From the NCBI GenBank assembly GCA_023402175.1, contig JAEXCN010000485.1:1-44027 (forward strand): a stretch of DNA of 44,027 nt, in the 5' to 3' direction. The position numbers and the translations under genes were made by a program. The notes beneath the pieces are model-generated. The model saw only the letters and a list, made by a program, of their open reading frames with translations, had not been told where the DNA came from and made no database searches. This DNA is from Pseudomonadota bacterium. Lineage in GTDB: Bacteria > Myxococcota_A > Polyangia > Polyangiales > Polyangiaceae. How positions within the stretch are numbered: the first letter of the stretch is position 1; the number at the start of each line of letters is the position of its first letter. Shown here one piece after another: positions 16,691 to 24,916 of this stretch.

Positions 16691-17524
16691 ATGACGACGA
16701 CGGTGCCGCCGAACAGTGGCCATTCGGAGAGCGACGCCGCATGGCAGCTCATCCGGAACGACGTCTTCGACCGCATCCTCGACGACGCCGAGCTCGACCG
16801 CCTCCTCGAAGAACGCGCGAAGACGAGCGCCGAGCCTCACGCGGATCTCGTTCGCTTGATGCTCGGCATGTGTCTCTCGGAGGCGGAGGCCCAAACGCTC
16901 TTCGGTCGCGTCATCGAGCACCGGCGGGAGATGGCGCGAGCCCTCGGCCGCCCGGTCCACGTGCGCGTCGCGGCGCTCGACCTGATCACGAGCAAGCCCC
17001 GGAGCCGGCGGAGCACGCGCGGGAGCCGTCCGATCATGGTCGCTCCGGCCCTTCTCGAGCGGGCGCTCGAAGAGGCCGGCTCCGACGGGGTGACCGGGCT
17101 ACCGCGAAGCACGCACTTCATGAGCCTCCTCCAGCACGAGCTGCGGCAGCGCCGTCGTCGCGTGTCGGTGGTCTTCCTCGACCTCGATGGCTTCAAGCGC
17201 GTGAACGACGAGCATGGCCATCCACGAGGCGACGAGGTCCTTCGCACGATGGCGGAGGCTGCGCGTTCGGTGCTTCGTCGCGGCGACGTCCTCGCCCGCG
17301 TCGGCGGCGACGAGTTCGCGCTCATGCTGGTCGAAGCATCGCCGGACGAGTCGCGCTCCGCCGTCGAGCGTCTGCGCGCGCGCTTCGAGGAGATGACGAA
17401 ACCGTTCGCGACGTCGTTCTCGGCCGGCATTGCGATCGCCGACGCGACGTCCAGCGCTGAAGACCTCATCGCGCGTGCCGACCGCGCGATGTACGAAGAG
17501 AAACGCCGGCGCGCCGCGCGGTGA
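16691..17524 (+). CDS. Diguanylate cyclase (GGDEF domain)
   Basis: A 277-residue protein from the ATG at 16691 (MTTTVPPNSGHSES). Upstream in-frame extension looks non-coding. Residues 1-120 are helical with no recognised sensor. Residues about 130-275 are a GGDEF domain with the metal and substrate elements FLDLDGFKRVND (162-173) and GHPRGDEVL, and an intact GGDEF at 205-209. The allosteric inhibitory site RxxD (RRGD, 196-199) sits five residues before it, so activity should be product-inhibited. The enzyme makes cyclic di-GMP, which in myxobacteria affects motility and fruiting. No membrane segment is present, so the protein is cytoplasmic. Confidence 0.93.
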   Translation: MTTTVPPNSGHSESDAAWQLIRNDVFDRILDDAELDRLLEERAKTSAEPHADLVRLMLGMCLSEAEAQTLFGRVIEHRREMARALGRPVHVRVAALDLITSKPRSRRSTRGSRPIMVAPALLERALEEAGSDGVTGLPRSTHFMSLLQHELRQRRRRVSVVFLDLDGFKRVNDEHGHPRGDEVLRTMAEAARSVLRRGDVLARVGGDEFALMLVEASPDESRSAVERLRARFEEMTKPFATSFSAGIAIADATSSAEDLIARADRAMYEEKRRRAAR

Positions 17525-17530
17525 CGTGAC

Positions 17531-17544
17531 CGGCGCGAGCGCCG
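17531..17544. terminator. GC-rich hairpin after the diguanylate cyclase gene
   Basis: CGGCGC-GA-GCGCCG begins seven bases after the stop codon. There is no T-run, so this is a possible but weak intrinsic terminator. A similar hairpin follows the SDR gene at 21544. Confidence 0.35.
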
Positions 17545-17653
17545 CTGCGCGCGTTCCGCTAGGGCATCCGCGCCTTGCGTCGTGCTCTCTCGGTGCAGCT
17601 GAGCTCGAGTTCAACGACTTCCCGCCGAACCTCCCGATCGGCTCCTGACGCGT

Positions 17654-17659
17654 TATCCT
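17654..17659 (+). promoter_or_regulatory. Candidate -10 box (TATCCT) for the MpaB-family gene
   Basis: TATCCT ends seven bases before the GTG at 17667. The spacing fits transcription starting at the initiation codon. Confidence 0.35.
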
Positions 17660-17666
17660 TCGGAGG

Positions 17667-18851
17667 GTGAGTGTCGGCACGCATCGGCCGTTCCCCACGC
17701 GTTACGCAAACGTCGAGGCTGCACGGCGCCGCTTCGGCGACCGCGTCGATCGCCTCGGCCGTCACCTGTGGGACAGCGACGACGTCGCCGATCGCGTGAT
17801 CGATGCGATGGCCGAGATGGACAAGGGCGAAGGCTGGCGCCTGTTCAACCGAGCTCTGCGCGGTGACGCGATCCCCGAGGCGCCGCTTGCCATGCGCGAG
17901 CTCATCGAACAAGCCGCGCATGTCCCCGCGTGGGTCGACTGGACTACGACCGATCGTGGCGGCGCCCTGCTGATGCGTGCAGGCGCGCTCGGCGGAGCGG
18001 TGCTGGGCGCACGCTCGCTCGTGCTCGGTTATGCATCGCCTGGAGGGAACAAGCCTCTCGTCTTCTCGGGACGGCTCAAGGAACAAGCGGCGCGACGGTT
18101 GAACGAGACGGCACGCTTCGTCCAGGCGGTTTGTCGACCGGCGGGGATGCGTCCGTTCTCCGAGGGCTGGCAGATCACGCTGAAGGTCCGCCTCATCCAC
18201 GCGCAGGTCCGGAAGATGATCCTTGCGAGCGGCCGCTGGAGAGCGGACGCGTGGGGCCTGCCCGCGAACCAGCACGACCTCGCCGGCACGACGCTGCTCT
18301 TCTCGGTCTCGATCATCGACGGGCTCCGCAAGCTCGGAATGCGCATCTCCACCGACGAAGCGGAGAGCTATACCCATCTCTGGCGGTGGGTTGGGCGCAC
18401 GATCGGCGTCCATGAAGACGTGCTTCCCGCCTCCGAGCTCGAGGCGATGCGCCTCGCCGATCTCATCGAGATCACGATGGGCGATCCCGATCAGGACTCA
18501 CGCGATCTCACGCGCGCCCTCTTCGACTCCGCGTTCGAGGGGTGCAACACGAAGGAGAAGATCCGCGAGGCGGAGCGGCACGTGATGTTCGGCCAGGTCA
18601 TCTGTCGCGAGCTCATCGGCGACCAACTCGCCGACAAGCTCGACGTCCCGCGCCAGCCGATCCGCTACGCGATGCCGATGATGAGGCGCCTCGTGAGCAC
18701 CGTGGAGCGCGTGACGCGCGCGGTTCCGTTCGGCGAGCGGAGCGCGGTCGCCGTCGGCACACACTACTGGGATCGCGTCGTCGAGATCGGCCTGCAGGGC
18801 GCGACGTACGAGTTCCCGCTTCCGAAGAGCCTGTCGAACATCGCCGCCTGA
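17667..18851 (+). CDS. MpaB / latex-clearing-protein family haem oxygenase-like protein (DUF2236)
   Basis: A 394-residue soluble all-helical protein starting at GTG. It carries the layout of the ER/MpaB/Lcp catalytic domain (DUF2236): N-terminal FGDRVDRLGRHLWDSDDV, a central TLKVRLIHAQVRKMIL helix and, about 30 residues further, NQHDLAGTTLLFS, the region that in Lcp holds the basic pocket and proximal His for haem b. Lcp of Streptomyces cleaves rubber, MpaB of Penicillium cleaves a prenyl chain in mycophenolic acid synthesis, and most bacterial members have no known substrate. There is no signal peptide, unlike secreted Lcp, so an intracellular isoprenoid or lipid substrate is more likely. 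The upstream 142 bases hold only a hairpin and the -10-like box. Confidence 0.8.
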   Translation: MSVGTHRPFPTRYANVEAARRRFGDRVDRLGRHLWDSDDVADRVIDAMAEMDKGEGWRLFNRALRGDAIPEAPLAMRELIEQAAHVPAWVDWTTTDRGGALLMRAGALGGAVLGARSLVLGYASPGGNKPLVFSGRLKEQAARRLNETARFVQAVCRPAGMRPFSEGWQITLKVRLIHAQVRKMILASGRWRADAWGLPANQHDLAGTTLLFSVSIIDGLRKLGMRISTDEAESYTHLWRWVGRTIGVHEDVLPASELEAMRLADLIEITMGDPDQDSRDLTRALFDSAFEGCNTKEKIREAERHVMFGQVICRELIGDQLADKLDVPRQPIRYAMPMMRRLVSTVERVTRAVPFGERSAVAVGTHYWDRVVEIGLQGATYEFPLPKSLSNIAA

Positions 18852-18918
18852 CCAGCCGAGGGTGATCGAAAATCCAAGGCCGATGTCACAATCTGCGTCG
18901 GAGCGGAGACGTCCGGTC

Positions 18919-19974
18919 ATGCGCCTTTCCCGTCTTCTTCCTGCGGCGCTTGCGATCTCGGTGTTCGGTTGCACCGGATCCGAGCGAACGTCGGCATCTC
19001 CTCTTCCTCCGCCGTCTCGCTCTCGGACAGCGGCATCGGCATCGCCGTCGCCCGCATCGACGACGAAGAGCGTGCCCTCGAAGATGACGGAAGCCGACAG
19101 GGATCCGTCCGTCGCGAGTGAGCGACCCGCCAGTCCTTCTTACGACCTCGACGCCGATCAGAAGCGGCGCGCGAAGGTGGCGAGAGACGAGCTCGGACCC
19201 AAGGCGATGTCGACCGTGGTGTCCGACGTGTTCGTCGTGATCGGGCCGCCCGGATGGCAGGGCGGTCGGTACGAGCAGAGCGTGATGTTGATGAAATCCG
19301 CCATCGCGGGCTTCATGAACGGACGTTTCGGCAAGAAGCCGACCGAGGCGATCAGCGTGTACCTGTTCCCGGACGGAAAGACGTACGAGTCGTTCTGTAC
19401 CCTCAAGTACTCGGCGCCGTGCATCGCGCACTTCGGCTTCTACCAGCCGGGCGATCGCTACATGGTGATGAACATCGGTCTGGGGCTCGGGACGCTCACG
19501 CACGAGATCGTTCATCCGCTCGTCGAAGCCGACTTTCCGCAAGCGCCGACGTGGATCAACGAAGGCCTCGCGTCGGTGTTCGAGCAACCGCAGATCCCGC
19601 GCGCCGGCGAAATTCACGGGGGGAAGAACTGGCGCCATCCTCGACTGAAGCGCGCGCTGACGACCGCGGAGCGCGACGGCGCCCGCCTCGATCGGCTGTT
19701 CGGGATGTCGAACGAGACGTTCCGTGGCGACGCCGAGGACCTGCACTACGCGATGGCGCGCTACCTCTGCCAGTGGCTCGACGAACGCGGCAAGCTCTGG
19801 CCGTTCTACCAGCGATGGCGTGACGACTTCGCGAACGATCCGACGGGCGCGAAGTCGTTCGAGGCCGTGCTTGGCATGACGCCGACGGAAGCCCATCGGG
19901 TGTGGGCCAGTGGGTGTTGTCGCTCTGAGAAGGAGCGCGTCCGCATGAGCCCGCTCGAGGCGGAAGGAGGCTAA
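18919..19974 (+). CDS. Gluzincin-like putative metalloprotease lipoprotein (DUF1570-like)
   Basis: A 351-residue protein. The ATG at 18919 gives a clean lipoprotein signal (MRLSRLLPAALAISVFGC, lipobox Cys 18). An in-frame extension to 18862 is unlikely. A Ser/Pro/Thr-rich linker covers residues 20-75. The catalytic block is LTHEIVHPLVEADF (HExxH at 195-199) with TWINEGLASVFE (Glu 215) 16 residues later, the gluzincin arrangement seen in DUF1570-type peptidases. Two Cys near 160-168 may form a disulfide. The protein should sit in the periplasm or outer membrane. The substrate is unknown. The next gene starts 9 bases downstream. Confidence 0.8.
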   Translation: MRLSRLLPAALAISVFGCTGSERTSASPLPPPSRSRTAASASPSPASTTKSVPSKMTEADRDPSVASERPASPSYDLDADQKRRAKVARDELGPKAMSTVVSDVFVVIGPPGWQGGRYEQSVMLMKSAIAGFMNGRFGKKPTEAISVYLFPDGKTYESFCTLKYSAPCIAHFGFYQPGDRYMVMNIGLGLGTLTHEIVHPLVEADFPQAPTWINEGLASVFEQPQIPRAGEIHGGKNWRHPRLKRALTTAERDGARLDRLFGMSNETFRGDAEDLHYAMARYLCQWLDERGKLWPFYQRWRDDFANDPTGAKSFEAVLGMTPTEAHRVWASGCCRSEKERVRMSPLEAEGG

Positions 19975-19983
19975 GATGCGCCC

Positions 19984-20688
19984 GTGGCGTCAGGGTTCTC
20001 CTTCGACGTGGGCACGCACGGAAGAGTGAGCGGCGCGATCCATCGCGCGGCCGATCCCCTTGCGCGCGCGACGCTCGTGCTTGCGCACGGCGCGGGTGCG
20101 CCGCGTACGCATCCGTTCATGACGTCGATGGCCGCGAGGATCGCGAAGAAGGGCGTCGACGTCGTCACGTTCAACTTCCTCTATTCGGAGGCCGGGCGGA
20201 AGATGCCCGACCGCGTCGAGCTGCTCGAGGCGACGTGGCGAGCCGCGATCTCCACCGTGCGCGCGCGCGGAGGGCTGCCGACGGCGCGCCTCTTCATCGG
20301 CGGCAAGTCGATGGGCGGCCGCATCGCGACGCACATCGCTGCTGCCGAGGAAGGTCTCGTGCTCGCGGGCGTCGTCCTTCTCGGCTATCCGATCCATCCG
20401 ATCGGCAAGCCCAAGGTCGTGCGCGACGAGATCCTCCAGGTGAAGCTGCCGATGCTCGTCGTCCAGGGAACGCGCGACGAGCTCGGGACAGCGGCCGAGA
20501 TGAAGAAGCTCCTCGTCGGCCATCCGCGTGCGCGCGTCCACGTCGTCGAGGACGGCGACCACTCGCTCGGCCTCCCGAAGCGTCTCGGCGCCGAGCGCCA
20601 GGAGCACGTGCTCGATGCCGTCGCGGACGCAATCGCGGCGTTCATCGGAGCGAAGACGCGCGCACGCGCGAAGAAGACCGTCCGTTGA
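19984..20688 (+). CDS. Alpha/beta hydrolase of the Tex30/KANL3-like (dienelactone-hydrolase) family
   Basis: A 234-residue protein starting at GTG (19984), with GGAAGGAGG overlapping the end of the preceding gene 13 bases upstream. The catalytic triad is readable: nucleophile in GGKSMGGR (Ser 109), acid in QGTRDELG (Asp 165) and His in DGDHSLGLP (His 193). The oxyanion strand is LVLAHGAGAPRTHPFM (31-46). This subfamily of small hydrolases has no firmly assigned substrate. Proximity to the metalloprotease-like gene (9 bases) and to the SDR gene (24 bases) suggests one transcript of three genes, but the products do not suggest a shared pathway. Confidence 0.88.
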   Translation: MASGFSFDVGTHGRVSGAIHRAADPLARATLVLAHGAGAPRTHPFMTSMAARIAKKGVDVVTFNFLYSEAGRKMPDRVELLEATWRAAISTVRARGGLPTARLFIGGKSMGGRIATHIAAAEEGLVLAGVVLLGYPIHPIGKPKVVRDEILQVKLPMLVVQGTRDELGTAAEMKKLLVGHPRARVHVVEDGDHSLGLPKRLGAERQEHVLDAVADAIAAFIGAKTRARAKKTVR

Positions 20689-20712
20689 ATCGATCGAGCT
20701 GGCGAGGCTGAA

Positions 20713-21534
20713 ATGGGATCCGCAATCGACAGAGGAGCCGTCCTCGTCACGGGCGCGTCGTCGGGCATCGGGATGGCCATCGCGCGGGAGGTCGCGTCGC
20801 GCGCCAAGACGCTGGTCCTCGTCGCCCGGCGCGTGCAGCGGCTCGAGGAGCTCCGTGCCGAGCTGTCGAAGACGCGCAGCGACCTTCGAATCGAGGTGAT
20901 CGCGTGCGACCTCTCCGACCGCGAGCAGACGCGGAGCCTCCATGGTGAGGTGACCGCGCGCGGGATCGACATCGATGTCCTCGTGAACAACGCCGGTGTC
21001 GGCCTGATGGGGGCGTTCGATCGTGCCGATCCCGAGCGGCTCCTCTCGATGATCGAGCTCAACGTCACGAGCCTGACCCTGCTCACGCGCGCGTTCCTTC
21101 CGTCGATGATCGGGCGGCGGCGTGGTGGCGTCCTCAACATCAGCTCCGGCTTCGGGCTCTCGGTCTTGCCGTCGTTCGCGGGGTACATCGCGACGAAGCA
21201 CTACGTCACCGGCCTGAACGAGGCGCTCGTCGCCGATCTCGCCGGTACGGGAGTCACCGCGACGCAGGTCTGCCCTGGTCCTGTCGCGACCGAGTTCGAG
21301 CAAGGGATCGGCAATTACACCGGCAAAAAAGTGCCGAGCTTCATCGAGATCACGCCCGAGGCGTGTGCCCGCGCTGCGATCCAAGGCTTCGATCGAGGGC
21401 GGGCGATGGTCGTGCCCGGCTTCTTGATCAAGCTCGCGCTGCTGCTCAATGCCGTCAGCCCGCGGTTCCTGCGTCGAATCGTCGCGGGGGCGCTCGGCAA
21501 GGTCGCGCGTGACAAAGAGCTCGGCGCCCGGTGA
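20713..21534 (+). CDS. Short-chain dehydrogenase/reductase
   Basis: A 273-residue SDR preceded by GAGGCTGAA. The cofactor motif is TGASSGIG (13-20) with basic residues at the end of strand 2 (LVARRVQRL), which favours NADP(H). NNAG is at 92-95. The catalytic residues are Ser in NISSGFG (about 144) and YIATK (Tyr 158, Lys 162). The C-terminal 40 residues are hydrophobic (FLIKLALLLNAVSPRFL), as in DltE/YqjQ-like members that associate with membranes and act on lipid or polyketide-like carbonyls. The substrate is not assigned. It ends ten bases before a GC hairpin. Confidence 0.92.
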   Translation: MGSAIDRGAVLVTGASSGIGMAIAREVASRAKTLVLVARRVQRLEELRAELSKTRSDLRIEVIACDLSDREQTRSLHGEVTARGIDIDVLVNNAGVGLMGAFDRADPERLLSMIELNVTSLTLLTRAFLPSMIGRRRGGVLNISSGFGLSVLPSFAGYIATKHYVTGLNEALVADLAGTGVTATQVCPGPVATEFEQGIGNYTGKKVPSFIEITPEACARAAIQGFDRGRAMVVPGFLIKLALLLNAVSPRFLRRIVAGALGKVARDKELGAR

Positions 21535-21543
21535 CGACGAGAG

Positions 21544-21559
21544 CGGCGCGTCAGCGCCG
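21544..21559. terminator. GC-rich hairpin after the SDR gene
   Basis: CGGCGC-GTCA-GCGCCG is a perfect six-base stem with a four-base loop, ten bases after the stop. There is no T-run. It is a plausible terminator of the 18919-21534 group. Confidence 0.4.
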
Positions 21560-21602
21560 AATCCGGCGCGAGCGCGGCCGTTTCCTTCGCGGACACTGGT
21601 GC

Positions 21603-21632
21603 TATAACGAACAGGGATCGACGCGCCTGTTC
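21603..21632 (+). promoter_or_regulatory. Candidate promoter (TATAAC) with an adjacent inverted repeat
   Basis: TATAAC at 21603-21608 is an unusually AT-rich spot. It is followed at once by GAACAGG (21609-21615) and its exact complement CCTGTTC (21626-21632), ten bases apart. The start codon follows at 21652. The repeat would cover the transcription start or form a 5' hairpin, so it is a candidate operator for the receiver-domain/M50 pair. Confidence 0.45.
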
Positions 21633-21651
21633 ATTCGTTCGCGTTCGCATC

Positions 21652-22203
21652 ATGAGCTTCCCGCCCAAACGTCCGTCCATTCCGGCGAACCCGGCTACCA
21701 CCCCGTCGCGGCCTGTTTCGGTGCCCGCTGGCGGGCCGTCGGTGCGCCCCGCGAACATCCGGGATGCGAACGCCGAGGCGCATGCGCTCGGCGGTGGCGC
21801 GGTCGGGCGTCCTTCGGCCACCGCCGCGCGCATGACCGGTCGAAAGACGATCCTGCTCGTCGATCCGGACGCGAGCCTCCGGGCCCGCCTGCGCGCCTTG
21901 CTCGAAGCGCATTACGACGTCGTCGAGGCAAAGGACGGGATGGAAGCCGTCGAGCTGACGAGCAGCATCCAGGCGCCCGCGATGATCGTCGCCGACACCG
22001 CGATGCCGCGCGTCGACGGCTTCACCCTCGCCAAGATCCTCCGCAACAACCCGGTGATGAAGCGGGTACCGATCATGTTCGTGTCGGCGCAGCACAGCCC
22101 GCAGCACGTGACCCAGGCGCTCGTGATCGGCGTCAGCCAGTATCTTCCCAAGACGACGCCGCTCGCGCAGATCGTCGAGAAGATCCGGAAGATCGTCCTC
22201 TAG
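21652..22203 (+). CDS. Single-domain response regulator with a proline-rich N-terminal tail
   Basis: A 183-residue protein. Residues 1-60 are Pro/Ala/Gly-rich and probably disordered. Residues 64-183 form a receiver domain: acidic pair at 71-73 (LLVDPDA), phospho-acceptor Asp 115 in IVADTAMPRVDGF, Ser 145 in FVSAQ and Lys 167 in YLPKTTP. There is no output domain, so it should act by protein contact, as CheY-like proteins do. No histidine kinase is near. It lies 18 bases before the M50 protease gene, so the two are probably co-transcribed, perhaps from the TATAAC promoter. The disordered tail could tether a partner. Confidence 0.9.
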   Translation: MSFPPKRPSIPANPATTPSRPVSVPAGGPSVRPANIRDANAEAHALGGGAVGRPSATAARMTGRKTILLVDPDASLRARLRALLEAHYDVVEAKDGMEAVELTSSIQAPAMIVADTAMPRVDGFTLAKILRNNPVMKRVPIMFVSAQHSPQHVTQALVIGVSQYLPKTTPLAQIVEKIRKIVL

Positions 22204-22221
22204 GTCGACGTTGGAGACGCA

Positions 22222-23193
22222 ATGGACCTGAGGCTTGGTTCCATTCCCCTGCGCATCCAGGGGAGCTTCCTCCTCATGGCGCTCCTGCTCGGTCTGAACG
22301 AGCGGGACCCGGTGAAGCTCGCGCTGTGGGTCGCGATCGTCCTCGTGTCGGTCGTCATCCACGAGCTCGGCCACGCGCTGATGGGCAAGGCGTTCGGCCT
22401 CGAGCCTCGGATCGAGCTGTACGGCATGGGCGGCCTGACCATCTTCAACGGCGGCCGCGCGGAGCTTTCGACGGGCAAGAGTATCGCCGTCAGCCTCGCC
22501 GGGCCGTTCGCCGGGTTCTGCTTCGCCCTGCTCGTACTCGTCGCGTCGCTCGCAGGGCTCTCGCCGAAACATCCACTCGCCGGCCATGCCGTGTGGCTGC
22601 TGCTCTGGGCGAACGTGGGGTGGGGCGTCTTCAATCTCCTGCCGATGCTCCCGCTCGACGGCGGCAACGTCCTCCGCACGATCGTGAGGGCGATCAGCAA
22701 AGATCACGGCGAGAAGATCGCGCGTGTGGTCTCGATCGTCGTCGCTGCCGGGATCGCCCTCTGGGCCGTCCGCGGAAAGCAGTGGTGGGTGCTCTACCTC
22801 GGAGCGCTCTTCGCGTTCCAGAACGTGCAGGCGCTCCGTCAGGCCGGTCAGATGCGCGTCGACCAGACGCTCGCGGACGTGATCCAGAAGGCCTACGCCG
22901 CGCTCGATCGACAGCAGCCGAAAGAGGCGATCACGCTGCTCGAGCCCGTGCTCGCGGGCAGCGCGTCGCCGGACCTGCGTCAGGTCGGGCTCCGGATCTA
23001 CGTCGTCGCCCTGTTCAAGGAAGCCCGGTGGACCGATGCAATGGCGATCATCGAGCGCGAGCGCGCGGTCATCGGTCCGGAGGACCTCGGACGTTACGCG
23101 CAGACGATGCGCGAGCTCGGGCGCGAGGGCGATGCCGATCGGATCCGCGAGCTCGTGAACGCGCCTGCGCCGCTGAGTCAGTTCCGCACCTGA
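22222..23193 (+). CDS. M50-family membrane metalloprotease (site-2-protease-like)
   Basis: A 323-residue membrane protein. The zinc motif is VIHELGHALMG (HELGH at 47-51) and the third-ligand motif is NLLPMLPLDGGNVLR (LDGG at 145-148). Four or more transmembrane helices cover residues 15-185 (ALWVAIVLVSVVIHELG, SIAVSLAGPFAGFCFAL, HAVWLLLWANVGWGVFNLL). After about 210 a soluble helical TPR-like tail (AYAALDRQQPKEAITLLEPV) replaces the PDZ domain found in RseP. Enzymes of this type cut transmembrane segments of anti-sigma or signalling proteins, or remain uncharacterised. The partner is a receiver-domain gene. It converges with the lamin-tail lipoprotein gene with 4 bases between. Confidence 0.92.
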   Translation: MDLRLGSIPLRIQGSFLLMALLLGLNERDPVKLALWVAIVLVSVVIHELGHALMGKAFGLEPRIELYGMGGLTIFNGGRAELSTGKSIAVSLAGPFAGFCFALLVLVASLAGLSPKHPLAGHAVWLLLWANVGWGVFNLLPMLPLDGGNVLRTIVRAISKDHGEKIARVVSIVVAAGIALWAVRGKQWWVLYLGALFAFQNVQALRQAGQMRVDQTLADVIQKAYAALDRQQPKEAITLLEPVLAGSASPDLRQVGLRIYVVALFKEARWTDAMAIIERERAVIGPEDLGRYAQTMRELGREGDADRIRELVNAPAPLSQFRT

Positions 23194-23197
23194 CCGC

Positions 23198-23866
23198 TCA
23201 CGGCGCGTGATTCGGCTTTCCCGGGGTCGGCGCGCACTTCGTGAGCTCGCCGGTGAGATCCGGGAGCCGGCATTGCGTCTCGGTCGTCGAGCCCCCGGCA
23301 TCGGCGCTGAGTGACTTCGGGATCGGCGTCGACGTGATGACCGCGCCGTCGGGCGCGAGGATGTGGATTGCTTCGCCGCTCGTCGCGCTCACGCCGAACG
23401 TCGCGTAGAGGCACGTGTCGGGGCCATCGGGAAGGCACTCCGCCTTCGGATGAGGACCGACGGAGCCCTTGTTCTTCGACGTCATGATCAAGAGGTACTC
23501 CGCCGGCTGCAGCTTCGTGCCCGCAGGGAACTTCACCGCGTGGCTCTTCTTCGGCTGATTCGTCGACTTGTCCGAGTCGGTGATGAAGAGGTCGGTCAGA
23601 TCGATGGCGGCCTGGCCTTTGTTGCCTAGCTCGATCCATTCCGTCGGTCCGACCGCGGCGACCTCGTTGATCACGATGTCGAGCGCGGCGGTGTTCGAGT
23701 GAGCCGAGCCGGCAGGCTTGTCGCCGCTCTTCGTACCGTCGGAGTTTTCAGCGCCGGGTCCGCCGTCGGAAGGATTGCTCTTCAATCCGTTGCTCGACGA
23801 AGACTCCGAGTCGCTGCAAGCCGAGACGAGCACGCACGAGACGAGAAGCACGGTTAGCGTACGCAT
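23198..23866 (-). CDS. Lamin-tail-domain (LTD) lipoprotein
   Basis: A 222-residue protein from the ATG at 23866 (AAGG lies about ten bases upstream). The lipoprotein signal is MRTLTVLLVSCVLVSAC (lipobox Cys 17), followed by a Ser/Asp/Gly linker to about residue 60. The rest fits an LTD immunoglobulin-like fold: IVINEVAAVGPTEWIELGNK, IDLTDLFITDSDK, LQPAEYLLIM and EAIHILAPDG. LTD domains in bacterial extracellular proteins often occur with CotH kinases. A CotH gene lies in the operon that starts divergently 273 bases away, which suggests the two act together. Its role there would be binding or surface attachment. No enzymatic motif is seen. Confidence 0.85.
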   Translation of the reverse strand: MRTLTVLLVSCVLVSACSDSESSSSNGLKSNPSDGGPGAENSDGTKSGDKPAGSAHSNTAALDIVINEVAAVGPTEWIELGNKGQAAIDLTDLFITDSDKSTNQPKKSHAVKFPAGTKLQPAEYLLIMTSKNKGSVGPHPKAECLPDGPDTCLYATFGVSATSGEAIHILAPDGAVITSTPIPKSLSADAGGSTTETQCRLPDLTGELTKCAPTPGKPNHAP

Positions 23867-23918
23867 GCCCGTCAACCTTGAGCTCGACCACGTCGAGCGC
23901 CATTGGTCGTCGGGCCTC

Positions 23919-23952
23919 AGCGCCACCGATGCATCGAACGAGCATCGGCGCT
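23919..23952. promoter_or_regulatory. Imperfect inverted repeat in the divergent LTD / VTC intergenic region
   Basis: The left arm AGCGCC-ACC-GATGC and the right arm GCATCGGCGCT pair except for a three-base bulge, with a nine-base loop. It lies in the 273 bases between the LTD start (23866) and the VTC start (24140). It could be an operator shared by both directions. No clear -10/-35 pair is seen here. Confidence 0.3.
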
Positions 23953-24139
23953 CGCCGCCGACCGCCTGGACGATCGAGATGGCTGCCGCGAGGCGGAGGC
24001 GGTGCACCACTTCGCGATCCCATGACGACGCGCTCGGTGCGACGGCCGTGACGCCATCGCTTTCGTGACTACCGCGCACGGAGTCGGTGACGAATGGGAA
24101 ACGAACGGTCCAGCTGTTGCTCGTCTGACGCGGGGAACG

Positions 24140-24916
24140 ATGGACATCATCGAGCGGTACGAGCACAAGTTCCTGATTCCGGAGCGCCTCGTTCCGGAGA
24201 TCCGAAGCGTGGCGCGATCCACGTCGAGCATCGATCGATACGCGAACGAAGGTGGCGTCTACACGATACGGTCGCTCTATTTCGACACGCCCTCGCTCGA
24301 TCTCTACACGGCGAATGATCGCGAGCAGGGCCGCCGCTTCAAGGTGCGGGCTCGCATGTATCCGGGTGCCGCGAGCCCGTACTTCCTCGAGGTGAAACGA
24401 AGGCATCTCGACGTGATCGTGAAGTCGCGCGCAGCGGTCCCTGCGGACCGTTGGCGTGGAGCGATCGCGTGCGACAAGGCCACGCTCGACGACCTCCCGG
24501 AGCGGTCTCGCGCGGCAGTCCTCTCCTTCGCTTCGAAGGTGCACGCGCACCATCTCGAGCCCGTGCTGCTCGTCCAGTACGAGCGCGAAGCGTACGTGAG
24601 CGACATCGACTCGTATGCGAGGCTCACCTTCGATCGGAAGATCTGCGCGCAGGAGCGGACCGAGCTCGACTTCGAGGTCGACGATCGGCGTTGGCGATCG
24701 CTCGACCATGTCGTGCAGACACGGACCCCGGAGCCGGTGGCCGTCCTCGAGCTGAAGTTCGAACGGCGTCCGCCGTCGTGGATGGTCGCGATGGTGCGGC
24801 GGCTCGAGCTCGTTCGCTATTCGTTCTCGAAGTACTGCTACGGCATCGTCGAGGAGCGCGGCCTCCCGAGCACCGATCGGACCTCTCGAGGCGCTGTGCC
24901 AGGAGCGATCGCATGA
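24140..24916 (+). CDS. VTC-domain protein (polyphosphate-polymerase / triphosphate-tunnel fold)
   Basis: A 258-residue cytoplasmic protein. I chose the ATG at 24140 because GGGGA precedes it and the conserved fold begins there. An in-frame GTG at 24065 would add 25 residues. The tunnel motifs of VTC proteins are all readable: YEHKF (7-11), RSLYFDT (44-50), KVRAR (68-72), FLEVK (82-86), VQYERE (145-150), LTFD (162-165), LELKF (203-207) and the final YSFSKY (227-232). In yeast Vtc4 this fold makes inorganic polyphosphate from ATP and feeds it across a membrane. Many bacterial members sit beside DUF4956 and CotH genes, as here, and their product is not established. Its stop overlaps the next start (ATGA). 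Confidence 0.9.
   Translation: MDIIERYEHKFLIPERLVPEIRSVARSTSSIDRYANEGGVYTIRSLYFDTPSLDLYTANDREQGRRFKVRARMYPGAASPYFLEVKRRHLDVIVKSRAAVPADRWRGAIACDKATLDDLPERSRAAVLSFASKVHAHHLEPVLLVQYEREAYVSDIDSYARLTFDRKICAQERTELDFEVDDRRWRSLDHVVQTRTPEPVAVLELKFERRPPSWMVAMVRRLELVRYSFSKYCYGIVEERGLPSTDRTSRGAVPGAIA

Noticed and set aside
19990..21384. Minus-strand frame of 464 codons opposite the hydrolase and SDR genes
   Set aside because: No motif, and the plus strand has complete catalytic triads and Rossmann motifs.
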